Positions 16,435-27,514 of a stretch of DNA of 64,000 nucleotides are shown here, one piece after another. This DNA comes from Bacteroides sp. Lineage in GTDB: Bacteria > Bacteroidota > Bacteroidia > Bacteroidales > Muribaculaceae. Where the stretch lies: the NCBI GenBank assembly GCA_014802325.1, contig JAAVCK010000027.1, positions 20,484-84,483 of the forward strand, given 5' to 3'. The translations under genes were made by a program, and so were the position numbers. The notes under the pieces are model-generated. The model was not told the origin of the DNA. It made no database searches and saw only the letters and a program-made list of their open reading frames with translations. Within the stretch, counting starts at the first letter, position 1. Each line of letters begins with the position of its first letter.

Positions 16435-17676
16435 ATGAAACATAATGTCACTCCCATACTTCTGCTCACCGGCTATCTGGGAAGCGGAAAAACCACTCTT
16501 GTAAATCACATTCTCACCAATGAGCGAGGCATAAAGTTTGCCGTCATCGTCAACGATATCGGTGAGGTAAATATCGATGCATCGCTTATACAGAAGGGGG
16601 GTATCGTCGACTCTAAAGACGATAGCCTCATGGCCCTGACCAACGGCTGTATATGCTGCACTCTAAAGATGGATCTCGTAAAGCAGATCGAGGATATTCT
16701 CAAGCTCGATCGCTTTGATTATATAGTGATCGAAGCCAGCGGCATTTGCGAACCTGCTCCTATAGCGCAGACTATTTGCTCAATACCTAATCTGGGTGAG
16801 GGTTACAAAAAATTCGGTCTGCCCGTTCTCGATTGCATCGTGACAGTTGTTGATGCACTGCGCATGCGCGACGAGTTTGGTTCCGGAAAAGCTCTGACCT
16901 CAGATAATATCGATGAAGAAGACATAGAGAATCTTCTTATCCAGCAGATCGAATTCTGCAATATAATTGTGCTCAATAAAGTATCGGAAGTCACCGCTGC
17001 CGAGAAACATGATATTATCAATGTGATACGAGCTCTTCAGCCTAAAGCTAAAATAATTGAAACGGACTATGCCGGCGTGGCTCTCGAAGAAATTATCAAT
17101 ACCAAGGCATTTGATTTTGAGAAAGTGGCCACATCTGCTACATGGGTTCGTGAGATAGAAGGTCTTGATCATGACGAAGAAGAGCATGAGCATGACCATG
17201 AGCATGAGCACCACCATGATCATGACGATGATCATAGCGACTGTGATCATGAGCATGGTGTGTGCCATCACCATCACCACCATCATCACCATGGCGAAGG
17301 TGAGGCCGAAGAATATGGTATAGGCAGTTTTGTATATTTCCGCCGCAAGGCATTTGACCTGAACAAGTTCGACTATTTCGCAGCATCGCAGTGGCCCGAC
17401 AATGTTATCCGCTCTAAAGGCGTATGCTATTTCAGCAGCAATCCTGACATGAGCTATCTTTTTGAGCAGGCCGGACGTCAGAAGTCGCTTAAAGAAGCTG
17501 GCCTGTGGTTTGCCACAGCTCCCGAAGAAGAACTCATGGCCATGATGCAGCAAGATCCCTCGATCATGAAAGACTGGGATGAGACTTACGGCGACCGTAT
17601 GATTAAGATCGTATTCATTGGCCGCAATCTCGATAAAGAAAAGATTACCGCTCAGCTTGACGCCTGTCTTGAATAA
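16435..17676 (+). CDS. COG0523 / CobW-family G3E GTPase with His-rich metal-binding region
   Basis: 413-aa metallochaperone-type GTPase. Seen: Walker A GYLGSGKTTL at residues 11-20; the family CxCC motif in TNGCICCTLK near residue 74; IEASGICEP; NKxD as LNKVSE; and a C-terminal CobW_C domain. Between them, residues about 245-286 are dominated by His, Asp and Glu, including a run of nine His. This is typical of zinc-handling members that pass Zn2+ to client enzymes when zinc is scarce. The client is unknown. It stands in a tight plus-strand run with folB before and an ABC-F gene 6 bases after. No Zur-like operator was recognised upstream. Confidence 0.88.
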   Translation: MKHNVTPILLLTGYLGSGKTTLVNHILTNERGIKFAVIVNDIGEVNIDASLIQKGGIVDSKDDSLMALTNGCICCTLKMDLVKQIEDILKLDRFDYIVIEASGICEPAPIAQTICSIPNLGEGYKKFGLPVLDCIVTVVDALRMRDEFGSGKALTSDNIDEEDIENLLIQQIEFCNIIVLNKVSEVTAAEKHDIINVIRALQPKAKIIETDYAGVALEEIINTKAFDFEKVATSATWVREIEGLDHDEEEHEHDHEHEHHHDHDDDHSDCDHEHGVCHHHHHHHHHGEGEAEEYGIGSFVYFRRKAFDLNKFDYFAASQWPDNVIRSKGVCYFSSNPDMSYLFEQAGRQKSLKEAGLWFATAPEEELMAMMQQDPSIMKDWDETYGDRMIKIVFIGRNLDKEKITAQLDACLE

Positions 17677-17682
17677 TTAGGT

Positions 17683-19479
17683 ATGGGTGTAAGCTATCTC
17701 CAGGTTGAGAATCTTACGAAAAGCTATGGTGACCGCATGCTTTTCGACTCCATCACTTTCGGTGTGGAAGAAGGTGATAAGATAGGCATTGTTGCCAAAA
17801 ACGGCACAGGAAAATCCACGCTACTGCGCATACTGTCGGGTGCTGAGGCTCCCGACAGTGGCAACGTGGTATTTCGCAATGATTTGCGGGTAGGATTTCT
17901 CGAACAGTTGCCTCAGTTTGAGCCGGGTTCTACTGTCAGTGAAGTGTGTCTTAACGCTATAAAAAACAATCCCGCTCATCAGACCGAGGATCAGTGGACG
18001 CTCTCTGAACGAGTAAATACCATGCTTTCAAGTATGGGCTTGCATAATCCTGACGAAAAAGTTGACCATCTGTCGGGCGGCCAGCTTAAACGCGTGGCTT
18101 TGGCCCGAGTTTTGCTGAGCGACCCTCAGCTGCTTATTCTCGACGAGCCCACCAACCATCTGGATATTACTACGGTGGAATGGCTTGAAAATTTCCTCTC
18201 ACGCTCACGCATGACATTGCTCATGGTCACTCATGACCGGTATTTCCTCGATCGAGTGTGCAATAAGATCATCGAAATCGACATGCAGAGCATCTTCACC
18301 TATACAGGCAACTATGATTATTATCTGAAAAAGCGACAGGAAAGGATAGAGGCGCTTCAGGGTGAGCTGGTAAAGGTGAAAAACACTCTGCGCCGCGAGC
18401 AGGAGTGGATGAGCCGACAGCCGCAGGCACGTGCCGGAAAGGCGCGTTTCCGCATCAACGCTTACTATGATCTGAAACAGCGCGCATCAGTAAGATACGA
18501 CGAAAAATCCATTGATCCCAATGATGTAAAGTCGTCATATATAGGCTCAAAGATTTTTGAAGCCAAGAATATCTGCAAGCGATTCGGCGACAAAGTAATC
18601 CTTGATGATTTCACCTATACCTTCGCCCGCTACGAGAAGGTTGGAATAATAGGCGAAAACGGCGTGGGAAAATCTACATTTATCAAGATGCTGCAAGGTC
18701 TCGTGGCGCAGGACTCCGGCGAATGGAATGTAGGCGAGACCGTAAGATTCGGCTACTACTCTCAGGACGGTCTTGACCTCCCTCCGGGCAAGAAAGTGAT
18801 CGACGCCATAACTGACATCACAGAGGATGTGGTGCTTGAAGACGGAGTCAGATTCACTCCCATGCAATTCCTCAGCCGATTTCTGTTCTCTCCCGCCGAC
18901 CAACAGAAATATATCTCCACTCTTAGTGGAGGTGAGATGCGCCGTCTGCATCTTGCAGCCACGCTCATCACACGGCCTAATTTCCTTATACTTGACGAGC
19001 CTACCAACGATCTCGACATAGTGACACTCGCCATACTTGAAGATTATCTGAAAAATTTCAAGGGATGCGCGATTATAATATCTCATGACCGCTTCTTTCT
19101 TGATTCGATAGTCGATCATCTCTTTGTGATGGAAGGTGATGGCGTGATAAAGGATTTCCCGGGTAACTATACGGAATACCGCGAATTTATCAAGGAGCAG
19201 CGGAAAGCGGAGGCTGCTCAGACTAAACCCGCCCGTCCGTCCGCTGCCGCCACATCCAAGCCGCGAAAAGAGAAAATGTCGTTTAAAGAGCTTAAGGAAT
19301 TTGAGCGTCTGACCTCTGAGATAGATGAGCTTAACGAGGAGAAAAAACGTCTCGACGATATTTTTGCGAGTGGCGAAACTATAGATGATGTCGCGGAAAT
19401 GGCTCGAAGATATGAAGAGATAAAAGCCGAACTCGACGAAAAAGAGATGCGCTGGCTCGAACTTTCGGAAAAACAATAA
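17683..19479 (+). CDS. ABC-F family ATPase, Uup-like
   Basis: 598 aa, two ABC ATPase domains and no membrane part. Walker A motifs AKNGTGKST (residues ~38-46) and GENGVGKST (~325); signatures LSGGQLKRVALAR and LSGGEMRRLHLAA; LILDEPTNHLD and [13 protein letters not shown]-terminal extension (about 530-598) is Lys/Glu-rich and predicted to be coiled coil, as in Uup, which acts on DNA or ribosomes. It may alter ribosome E-site events; a resistance role is not indicated. Follows the COG0523 gene by 6 bases and precedes rsmG by 8. Confidence 0.9.
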   Translation: MGVSYLQVENLTKSYGDRMLFDSITFGVEEGDKIGIVAKNGTGKSTLLRILSGAEAPDSGNVVFRNDLRVGFLEQLPQFEPGSTVSEVCLNAIKNNPAHQTEDQWTLSERVNTMLSSMGLHNPDEKVDHLSGGQLKRVALARVLLSDPQLLILDEPTNHLDITTVEWLENFLSRSRMTLLMVTHDRYFLDRVCNKIIEIDMQSIFTYTGNYDYYLKKRQERIEALQGELVKVKNTLRREQEWMSRQPQARAGKARFRINAYYDLKQRASVRYDEKSIDPNDVKSSYIGSKIFEAKNICKRFGDKVILDDFTYTFARYEKVGIIGENGVGKSTFIKMLQGLVAQDSGEWNVGETVRFGYYSQDGLDLPPGKKVIDAITDITEDVVLEDGVRFTPMQFLSRFLFSPADQQKYISTLSGGEMRRLHLAATLITRPNFLILDEPTNDLDIVTLAILEDYLKNFKGCAIIISHDRFFLDSIVDHLFVMEGDGVIKDFPGNYTEYREFIKEQRKAEAAQTKPARPSAAATSKPRKEKMSFKELKEFERLTSEIDELNEEKKRLDDIFASGETIDDVAEMARRYEEIKAELDEKEMRWLELSEKQ

Positions 19480-19487
19480 CCCGACTT

Positions 19488-20104
19488 ATGGAAGAACTTC
19501 TTAAATATTTCCCTGAACTTTCACAGACTCAGCAGGTGCAGTTTGCAGCCATCGGACAATTATATACCGAGTGGAATGAAAAAATCAATGTAATATCGCG
19601 TAAGGATATACAGAATCTATATCTGCACCATATAGTGCATTCTCTTGCGATTGCGAAATTCATGACTCCGGTAGCCGGGACTACATTTATGGATCTCGGT
19701 ACAGGAGGTGGATTTCCAGGTATTCCACTTGCCATCATCTGGTCTGACTGCCATTTCCACCTTATCGACCGAATTGGTAAGAAGGTAAATGTAGCGCGTT
19801 CGATTGCCGAGGAAATAGGGCTTACAAACGTGACCTTTCAGCACGGCGACTCGGGCGAATGTCATGAGCGATTTGATTATGTGGTATCGCGAGCCGTGAT
19901 GCAACTCGATCAGCTCGTAAAACTTTCGGTAAAGAATATTTCAAAAGTATCACGCAACACTTTCCCCAACGGACTTGTTTGTCTTAAAGGCGGAGATCTC
20001 CGCCCTGAACTCGGTAGGGTGAAGCGACCCATGATAGAGGTGCCGCTCACCGACTGGTTTCAGGAAGACTATTTCAAAGAAAAGGAACTTGTATACGTTG
20101 AATT

Positions 20105-20108
<4 letters not shown>
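19488..20108 (+). CDS. rsmG: 16S rRNA (guanine527-N7)-methyltransferase RsmG
   Basis: SAM-dependent methyltransferase modifying G527 of 16S rRNA. 206 aa; SAM loop MDLGTGGGFPGIPLAI at residues about 68-83; then DRIGKKVNVARSIA and a VVSRAV motif near 131. Start ATG 19488 fits the family N terminus (YFPELSQTQ). Overlaps the downstream MBL-fold gene by 4 bases, so it is coupled with it. Confidence 0.92.
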
Positions 20109-22362
<2,254 letters not shown>

Positions 22363-22423
22363 TTATGTACGGTGATTATTTCTTTTTGAGGGTGCAAAGT
22401 TAACTATTTTTGTTGAATTTATC

Positions 22424-22431
22424 TATCTTTG
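22424..22431 (+). promoter_or_regulatory. -7 element before the first NUDIX gene
   Basis: TATCTTTG ending 9 bases before the ATG at 22441, in a T-rich stretch. It excludes the in-frame ATG at 22429 as a start for this transcript. Confidence 0.5.
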
Positions 22432-22440
22432 CAGACAATT

Positions 22441-22998
22441 ATGGAAAAGGAAATCAAAAAATGGAAGATACTCTCAAGCGAGTATCTCGTATCACGGCCT
22501 TGGCTTACCGCCAGGCGCGACACGGTGGAATATCCCGACGGAAGGATCAACGACGAGTATTATGTGCTCGAATATCCTACGTGGGTCAATGTGATAGCAC
22601 GCCGCAAAGACGGAAAGTTTGTTATGGTAGAACAGTACCGTCACGGGCTCGGCGAAGTGCTTGTAGAGCTGTGTGCCGGCGTGGCTGAGAAAGGGGAGAG
22701 CCCCGAGGAAGCGGCCCGCAGGGAACTGCTTGAAGAGACCGGCTACGGCAACGGTCGGTGGTCGCTGCTTACGGTACTGTCGGCCAATCCCGGTTCGCAA
22801 AACAATCTGTCGTACAGCTTTCTCGCAGAAGATGTACGACAGATTTCTTCCGAGCAGCATCTCGATGCGACTGAAGACCTCAATATCCGTATAGTCACGG
22901 CCGAGCAATTGTATGAGATGCTCGAAACCGACAGCGTACGTCAGTCGCTGATGGCGGCTCCGTTATGGAAATATTTTGCTACACGTAATTGTAAATAA
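22441..22998 (+). CDS. NUDIX hydrolase (ADP-ribose pyrophosphatase-like)
   Basis: 185 aa. The NUDIX box is visible as GVAEKGESPEEAARRELLEE with the following TGY, near residues 80-102. The preceding VNVIARRKDGKFVMVEQYRHG matches the ADP-sugar subfamily. It would split nucleoside diphosphate-X compounds such as ADP-ribose with Mg2+; the exact substrate is inferred. The start at 22441 (MEKEIKKWKI) is preferred over 22429 because of the -7 box position. The antiporter gene starts 3 bases after its stop. Confidence 0.86.
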   Translation: MEKEIKKWKILSSEYLVSRPWLTARRDTVEYPDGRINDEYYVLEYPTWVNVIARRKDGKFVMVEQYRHGLGEVLVELCAGVAEKGESPEEAARRELLEETGYGNGRWSLLTVLSANPGSQNNLSYSFLAEDVRQISSEQHLDATEDLNIRIVTAEQLYEMLETDSVRQSLMAAPLWKYFATRNCK

Positions 22999-23001
22999 GA
23001 C

Positions 23002-24486
23002 ATGGAAATCACCCCGGGTAATATAATGCTTGTGCTGGCAGCTCTGCTGTTTCTCAGCGTGATCGTGGGTAAGGCCGGAAGTAAATACGGTATGCCGGCG
23101 CTGCTGCTGTTTCTCGGTGTCGGCATGCTTGCAGGGCAGGATGGATTCGGATTGCAATTCGATAATGCTGCCATTGCCGAGTTTATAGGCATGTTCTCGC
23201 TTTGCATTATCTTGTTTTCGGGTGGTCTTGATACTGATTTCAGAGAGATTCGTCCGGTGCTCGGGCCCGGTATAGTGCTTGCGACTGTCGGAGTGCTCAT
23301 TACAACGGCGGTGACGGGTATATTTATTCACGAAATCATGTCATGGCTGCTCCCCGATTATGGCTTCGGATGGATTGAGTCGTTACTTCTTGCTTCTATT
23401 ATGTCGTCGACGGATTCGGCATCTGTTTTCTCGATTTTAAACTCGTCGGGTATCGGACTGAAAGAGCGGCTTAAACCGACTCTTGAGCTGGAAAGTGGCT
23501 CGAACGACCCTATGGCATACCTGCTTGTGATACTCTTTATCTCGATTCTCGAATCAGGGGCTGATTTCAGCGGAGAGTTGCTTTGGGACTCATCTCTGAA
23601 GTTTCTTCTCCAGATGGCCGGCGGCGCAATAGGAGGTGTGGTGATAGGATATCTGACGGTACGAGTAGTCAACGCGTTCAATTCCGCAAACGAGTTTTTC
23701 TATCCGATCATGGTGATAGCATGCTGCTTTTTCGCTTTCACACTCACTAATCTGTGTGGGGGCAACAGCTACCTTGCCGTATATATTGCCGGTCTTGTAG
23801 TCGGTAACAAGAAGATAGCATTAAAACGCACCATCACCACGTTTCTCGGAGGATTTACATGGCTTGTTCAGATAGTTATGTTCCTCACTCTCGGGCTGCT
23901 TGTCAATCCCACCGAACTTCTACATATAGTCATGCCGGCATGTCTCCTCGGTATGTTCATGATTCTGGTAGCACGCCCGATGGCCGTGTTTATCTCGCTC
24001 GCGCCGTTCAGAAACTTCTCTACACGCGCACGCATTTTCATTTCATGGGTTGGCCTTCGTGGAGCGGTGCCGATTATCTTTGCCACATATGCACTGATGT
24101 CCCCTGACGTAGAGCATGCCCGCTTCATGTTCAATATCGTATTTTTCATCACCATACTGTCACTGCTCATTCAAGGTACTACCGTAAATTCTATGGCAGG
24201 ATGGCTTGATCTTACCACCCGTCCGAAGGAGAAGAAATTTAATATCGACCTGCCCGATGAGATAAAAGCTTCGATGCAGGAAATGACTGTTAGCGGTATC
24301 CTTCTGGCCGAGGGACATACGCTAAAAGAGATAGACCTTCCGCCCGACACGCTCGTCATATTCATCAAGCGTGGTGACGATTATCTCATTCCTACCGGCG
24401 ATACCCGACTGTATCTCAACGACACGTTGCTCATAATATCCCGCCATGAAAAGCGGCTGCGTGAACTGGTGAAAAATATGCGATAA
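23002..24486 (+). CDS. Potassium/proton antiporter (CPA1-type) with C-terminal TrkA-C-like domain
   Basis: 494-aa inner-membrane cation:proton antiporter. Seen: about 12 hydrophobic segments from residue 6 to about 400, GGLDTDFREIRPV, STDSASVFSIL (the conserved Asp-containing helix turn) near residue 137, and SWVGLRGAVPII near 345. A soluble end with a TrkA_C-like fold follows (EIDLPPDTLVIFIKRGDDY). Architecture matches the NhaP2/YcgO K+/H+ antiporter. It lies between two NUDIX genes on the same strand, probably one transcript. Cation preference is not proven by sequence. Confidence 0.87.
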   Translation: MEITPGNIMLVLAALLFLSVIVGKAGSKYGMPALLLFLGVGMLAGQDGFGLQFDNAAIAEFIGMFSLCIILFSGGLDTDFREIRPVLGPGIVLATVGVLITTAVTGIFIHEIMSWLLPDYGFGWIESLLLASIMSSTDSASVFSILNSSGIGLKERLKPTLELESGSNDPMAYLLVILFISILESGADFSGELLWDSSLKFLLQMAGGAIGGVVIGYLTVRVVNAFNSANEFFYPIMVIACCFFAFTLTNLCGGNSYLAVYIAGLVVGNKKIALKRTITTFLGGFTWLVQIVMFLTLGLLVNPTELLHIVMPACLLGMFMILVARPMAVFISLAPFRNFSTRARIFISWVGLRGAVPIIFATYALMSPDVEHARFMFNIVFFITILSLLIQGTTVNSMAGWLDLTTRPKEKKFNIDLPDEIKASMQEMTVSGILLAEGHTLKEIDLPPDTLVIFIKRGDDYLIPTGDTRLYLNDTLLIISRHEKRLRELVKNMR

Positions 24487-24504
24487 ATATAAATCTGATA
24501 GACT

Positions 24505-25014
24505 ATGCGCGATAATAGCAACGAACTCTTTCCGATAGTATCACCCGACGGAATGGTGATAGGGTCAGCCACTCGCGGTGAATGCCATTCCGGCAGCAAA
24601 CTCCTTCATCCGGTGGTCCACATCCATGTATTCGATTCTGACGGTCGACTGTTTCTGCAGAAGCGTCCGGAGTGGAAAGATATTCAACCCGGCAAGTGGG
24701 ATACGTCGGTAGGTGGCCATGTGGATTATGGCGAAACTATAGCTGATGCAGCTCTCAGAGAGACTCGTGAGGAACTGTCGATAACAAACGGCGACTTCAA
24801 ATATCTCGACCGCTACGTTTTTGAATCGGACCGTGAGAAGGAGCTGATCAACGCTTTCCGACTCATGGTGGAGTCACCTGATGCGATTAAGCCCTCGGCT
24901 GAACTTGATGGTGGTCGCTTCTGGGAAATCGAAGAGATTAAAAGTTCACTGGGAAAAGGTATATTTACCCCTAATTTTGAATCGGAATTTATCCGGCTGG
25001 GCTTGGGCGAATAA
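24505..25014 (+). CDS. NUDIX hydrolase, isopentenyl-diphosphate-isomerase-like
   Basis: 169 aa. NUDIX box GGHVDYGETIADAALRETRE followed by ELSI, near residues 70-93. Upstream PVVHIHVFDSDGRLFLQKR is the pattern of the IDI/NudE-like group often annotated as putative NUDIX hydrolase YfcD. Substrate unknown. Last gene of the NUDIX-antiporter-NUDIX run; a strong hairpin follows. Confidence 0.86.
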   Translation: MRDNSNELFPIVSPDGMVIGSATRGECHSGSKLLHPVVHIHVFDSDGRLFLQKRPEWKDIQPGKWDTSVGGHVDYGETIADAALRETREELSITNGDFKYLDRYVFESDREKELINAFRLMVESPDAIKPSAELDGGRFWEIEEIKSSLGKGIFTPNFESEFIRLGLGE

Positions 25015-25040
25015 ACATCCCGCAGGTGCTTATACAATGA

Positions 25041-25069
25041 GAGGCTGCTTCGTCGATAGAAGCAGCCTC
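25041..25069. terminator. Bidirectional intrinsic terminator
   Basis: GAGGCTGCTTC pairs with GAAGCAGCCTC around a short loop, followed by CTTTTAT on the plus strand. It sits between the converging NUDIX and EF-G-like genes. Confidence 0.85.
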
Positions 25070-25097
25070 CTTTTATAGTTATGAACGTGGAAAAATG

Positions 25098-27254
25098 TTA
25101 TTCCTCAGTATTCTTTTCTGCATAGTCCTTAAGGAGTTTTTCCTGAACGTCGGTGGGAACTATCTCGTAAGAATCAAATTTCATGGTGAAGGAAGAGCGG
25201 CCGCCTGTGATTGACGAAAGGGCTGTTGAATATGAAGCCATCTCTTTCAAAGGCACCTTGGCAGTGATCATTTCAAAACCATTGTCGCTCGACATACCCA
25301 TAATCACACCGCGTCGACCCTGAAGATCCGAGATTACAGCACCCATATAGTCACTCGGCACAAGAATCTCTACGTTGTAGATCGGTTCAAGAATCTTGGG
25401 CTTGGCTGCACGGAATGCTTCGGAGAATGCATTGCGCGCAGCAAGGCGGAATGAAATTTCATTCGAGTCTACCGGGTGCATCTTACCGTCGTAGATACAT
25501 ACTCTGACATCGCGTGCATAACTGCCGGTGAGCGGACCCTGCTCCATGCGATCCATCAGTCCCTTCACGATTGCAGGTATAAAGCGGGCATCGATAGCAC
25601 CACCGACTATACAGTTGTGAACCACAAGCTTTCCGCCCCATTCCAATGGAATCTCCTGAGTGTCGCGAATGTTCATCTTGAATTCCTGATTGCCGAAGCG
25701 ATACGTATCGGGAAGGGGAGCGCCTTCTTCGTAAGGCTCTATTATGAGATGAACTTCACCAAACTGGCCGGCACCGCCTGACTGCTTTTTATGGCGATAA
25801 TCGGCACGCGCTTTCTGATTGATGGTCTCGCGGTAAGGGATTTTGGGCTCTTCAAATATGATGGGAAGTTTATCATTGTTTTCCACACGCCACTTGAGTG
25901 TGCGGAGGTGGAATTCGCCCTGACCGGAGAGTATCACCTGCTTGAGTTCTTTAGACTGTTCGATGACCCAAGTGGGATCTTCCTCGTGCATACGGGTGAG
26001 GATAGTCATCATCTTTTCAGCATCGCTTTCGGTCACAGGACGGATGGCACGGCGATATTTCGGATCGGGGAAGCGAATGAAGTCAAAGCGGTAATCACAG
26101 TCTTTGCCGTCGAGCGTATTGCCCGTACGTACATCCTTGAGCTTCACGGTTGCGCCTATGTCGCCGGCACACAGTTTGTCTACCTGAGTCTTTATCTGGC
26201 CGCACACACACATGATCTGAGCTATACGCTCCTTCGAGCCGCGTGTCACATTGTCAAGGTCAACCCCGGGAGTGAGTGTACCCGACATAACTTTAAAATA
26301 CGATACTTCGCCGATATGAGGCTCTACGGTAGTCTTGAACATGTAAAGCGAAAGCGGGCCGTCAGAATCAGGCTTCACCTCTACACCGTCTGCTGTCTCG
26401 GGTGCGGGCATATCATCGACAAACGGCACTACATTGCCGAGGAATTCCATCATGCGGCGTACGCCCATATCCTTGGCGGCGCTTACGCAGAACACAGGAT
26501 ATATCGAACGATCCACCAGTCCTTTACGGATACCCTCGCGCATCTCGTCTTCGGTAAGATGTCCCTGATCGAAGAATTTCTCCATGAGAGTCTCGTCGTT
26601 TTCAGCCGCGGCCTCTACGAGGGCATGATGAAGTTCGTTGGCTTTTTCGAGTTCTTCAGCAGGAATATCTTCGATTTTAGGAACACCGCCGTCAGGACCC
26701 CATGAGTACTTCTTCATAAGAAGAACGTCGATCATGGCATTGAACTGCGGACCGGCGTTAAGCGGATATTGTATTGTCACAATCTTATTGCCGAAATGTT
26801 CGCGCAACTGCTCCATCACCTTATCATATTCAGCTTTCTCACCATCGAGCTGGTTGAGTGCGAATATCACGGGTTTCTTCAATTTCTGAGTTGTACGGAA
26901 GATATTTTGCGTTCCCACTTCCACACCATACTGTGAATTGATAAGAATAACTCCTGTATCGGTCACATTAAGTGCGGTTATGGCATTGCCCACGAAGTCG
27001 TCTGCACCCGGACAATCGATAAAGTTAATCTTCTTGCCAAGAAATTCGGCATACATCACGGTGGAAAATACCGAATAACCATATTCTTTTTCTACGGGAA
27101 ACGAGTCGCTTACTGTATTTTTGCCTTCTACGGTACCTCTGCGTTTTATAACTCCACACTCGTAGAGCATAGCTTCAGCAAGTGTGGTTTTACCTGAGCC
27201 CTTGCTTCCGAGCAGGGCTATATTTTTAATTTCGTTGGTTTGATATACTTTCAT
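25098..27254 (-). CDS. EF-G paralog (EF-G2-like translation factor) with altered GTPase motifs
   Basis: 718 aa with all EF-G domains I-V in order. Domain I departs from canonical EF-G. The P-loop is GSKGSGKT (16-23) rather than AHIDAGKT. Switch I has EYGYS where RGIT is expected. Switch II is DCPGADDF (80-87) in place of DTPGHVDF, so the catalytic His is Ala84. The guanine motif is NQLD (134-137) in place of NKxD. Bacteroides thetaiotaomicron has a reported EF-G2 that translocates without GTP hydrolysis; orthology is inferred from these changes. I chose the ATG at 27254 because the frame back to 27308 adds unrelated residues. The gene stands alone. Confidence 0.88.
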   Translation of the reverse strand: MKVYQTNEIKNIALLGSKGSGKTTLAEAMLYECGVIKRRGTVEGKNTVSDSFPVEKEYGYSVFSTVMYAEFLGKKINFIDCPGADDFVGNAITALNVTDTGVILINSQYGVEVGTQNIFRTTQKLKKPVIFALNQLDGEKAEYDKVMEQLREHFGNKIVTIQYPLNAGPQFNAMIDVLLMKKYSWGPDGGVPKIEDIPAEELEKANELHHALVEAAAENDETLMEKFFDQGHLTEDEMREGIRKGLVDRSIYPVFCVSAAKDMGVRRMMEFLGNVVPFVDDMPAPETADGVEVKPDSDGPLSLYMFKTTVEPHIGEVSYFKVMSGTLTPGVDLDNVTRGSKERIAQIMCVCGQIKTQVDKLCAGDIGATVKLKDVRTGNTLDGKDCDYRFDFIRFPDPKYRRAIRPVTESDAEKMMTILTRMHEEDPTWVIEQSKELKQVILSGQGEFHLRTLKWRVENNDKLPIIFEEPKIPYRETINQKARADYRHKKQSGGAGQFGEVHLIIEPYEEGAPLPDTYRFGNQEFKMNIRDTQEIPLEWGGKLVVHNCIVGGAIDARFIPAIVKGLMDRMEQGPLTGSYARDVRVCIYDGKMHPVDSNEISFRLAARNAFSEAFRAAKPKILEPIYNVEILVPSDYMGAVISDLQGRRGVIMGMSSDNGFEMITAKVPLKEMASYSTALSSITGGRSSFTMKFDSYEIVPTDVQEKLLKDYAEKNTEE

Positions 27255-27418
27255 GATATCAGTTTTTATGGTTGGTATTAAATTTTGATTCTTTATTTGT
27301 AGCCGCAAATTAGTAATAAATTCCGAAAGTTTGGTTGCAAATAAATATGTTTTATAACATAACTTTTAAAATATGATTATTATTCATATATAAAGGCTTA
27401 CAGTTGGGATATTTTTTG

Positions 27419-27426
27419 TAACTTTG
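27419..27426 (+). promoter_or_regulatory. -7 promoter element upstream of lon
   Basis: TAACTTTG followed by a leader of about 85 bases to the first candidate start. A clear -33 element at standard spacing is not seen; TTGGG lies 15 bases upstream, too close. No known heat-shock element was recognised. Confidence 0.5.
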
Positions 27427-27514
27427 CACTCCGAATTACGGTCATATCGGCTGATATAGCTGTGATTTAAGGAATTATGATATTTTGAGCCGATGTCTTT
27501 TCCGTGCATAATTT

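Noticed and set aside
17185..17292. Short repeated CATGANCATGAG-like units, CRISPR-like at first glance
   Set aside because: They encode the His-rich part of the COG0523 protein in one frame; no spacers and no cas genes.
16900..17553. Long antisense frames inside the COG0523 gene
   Set aside because: They are shadows of the His-rich codons on the other strand; the plus frame has all family motifs.
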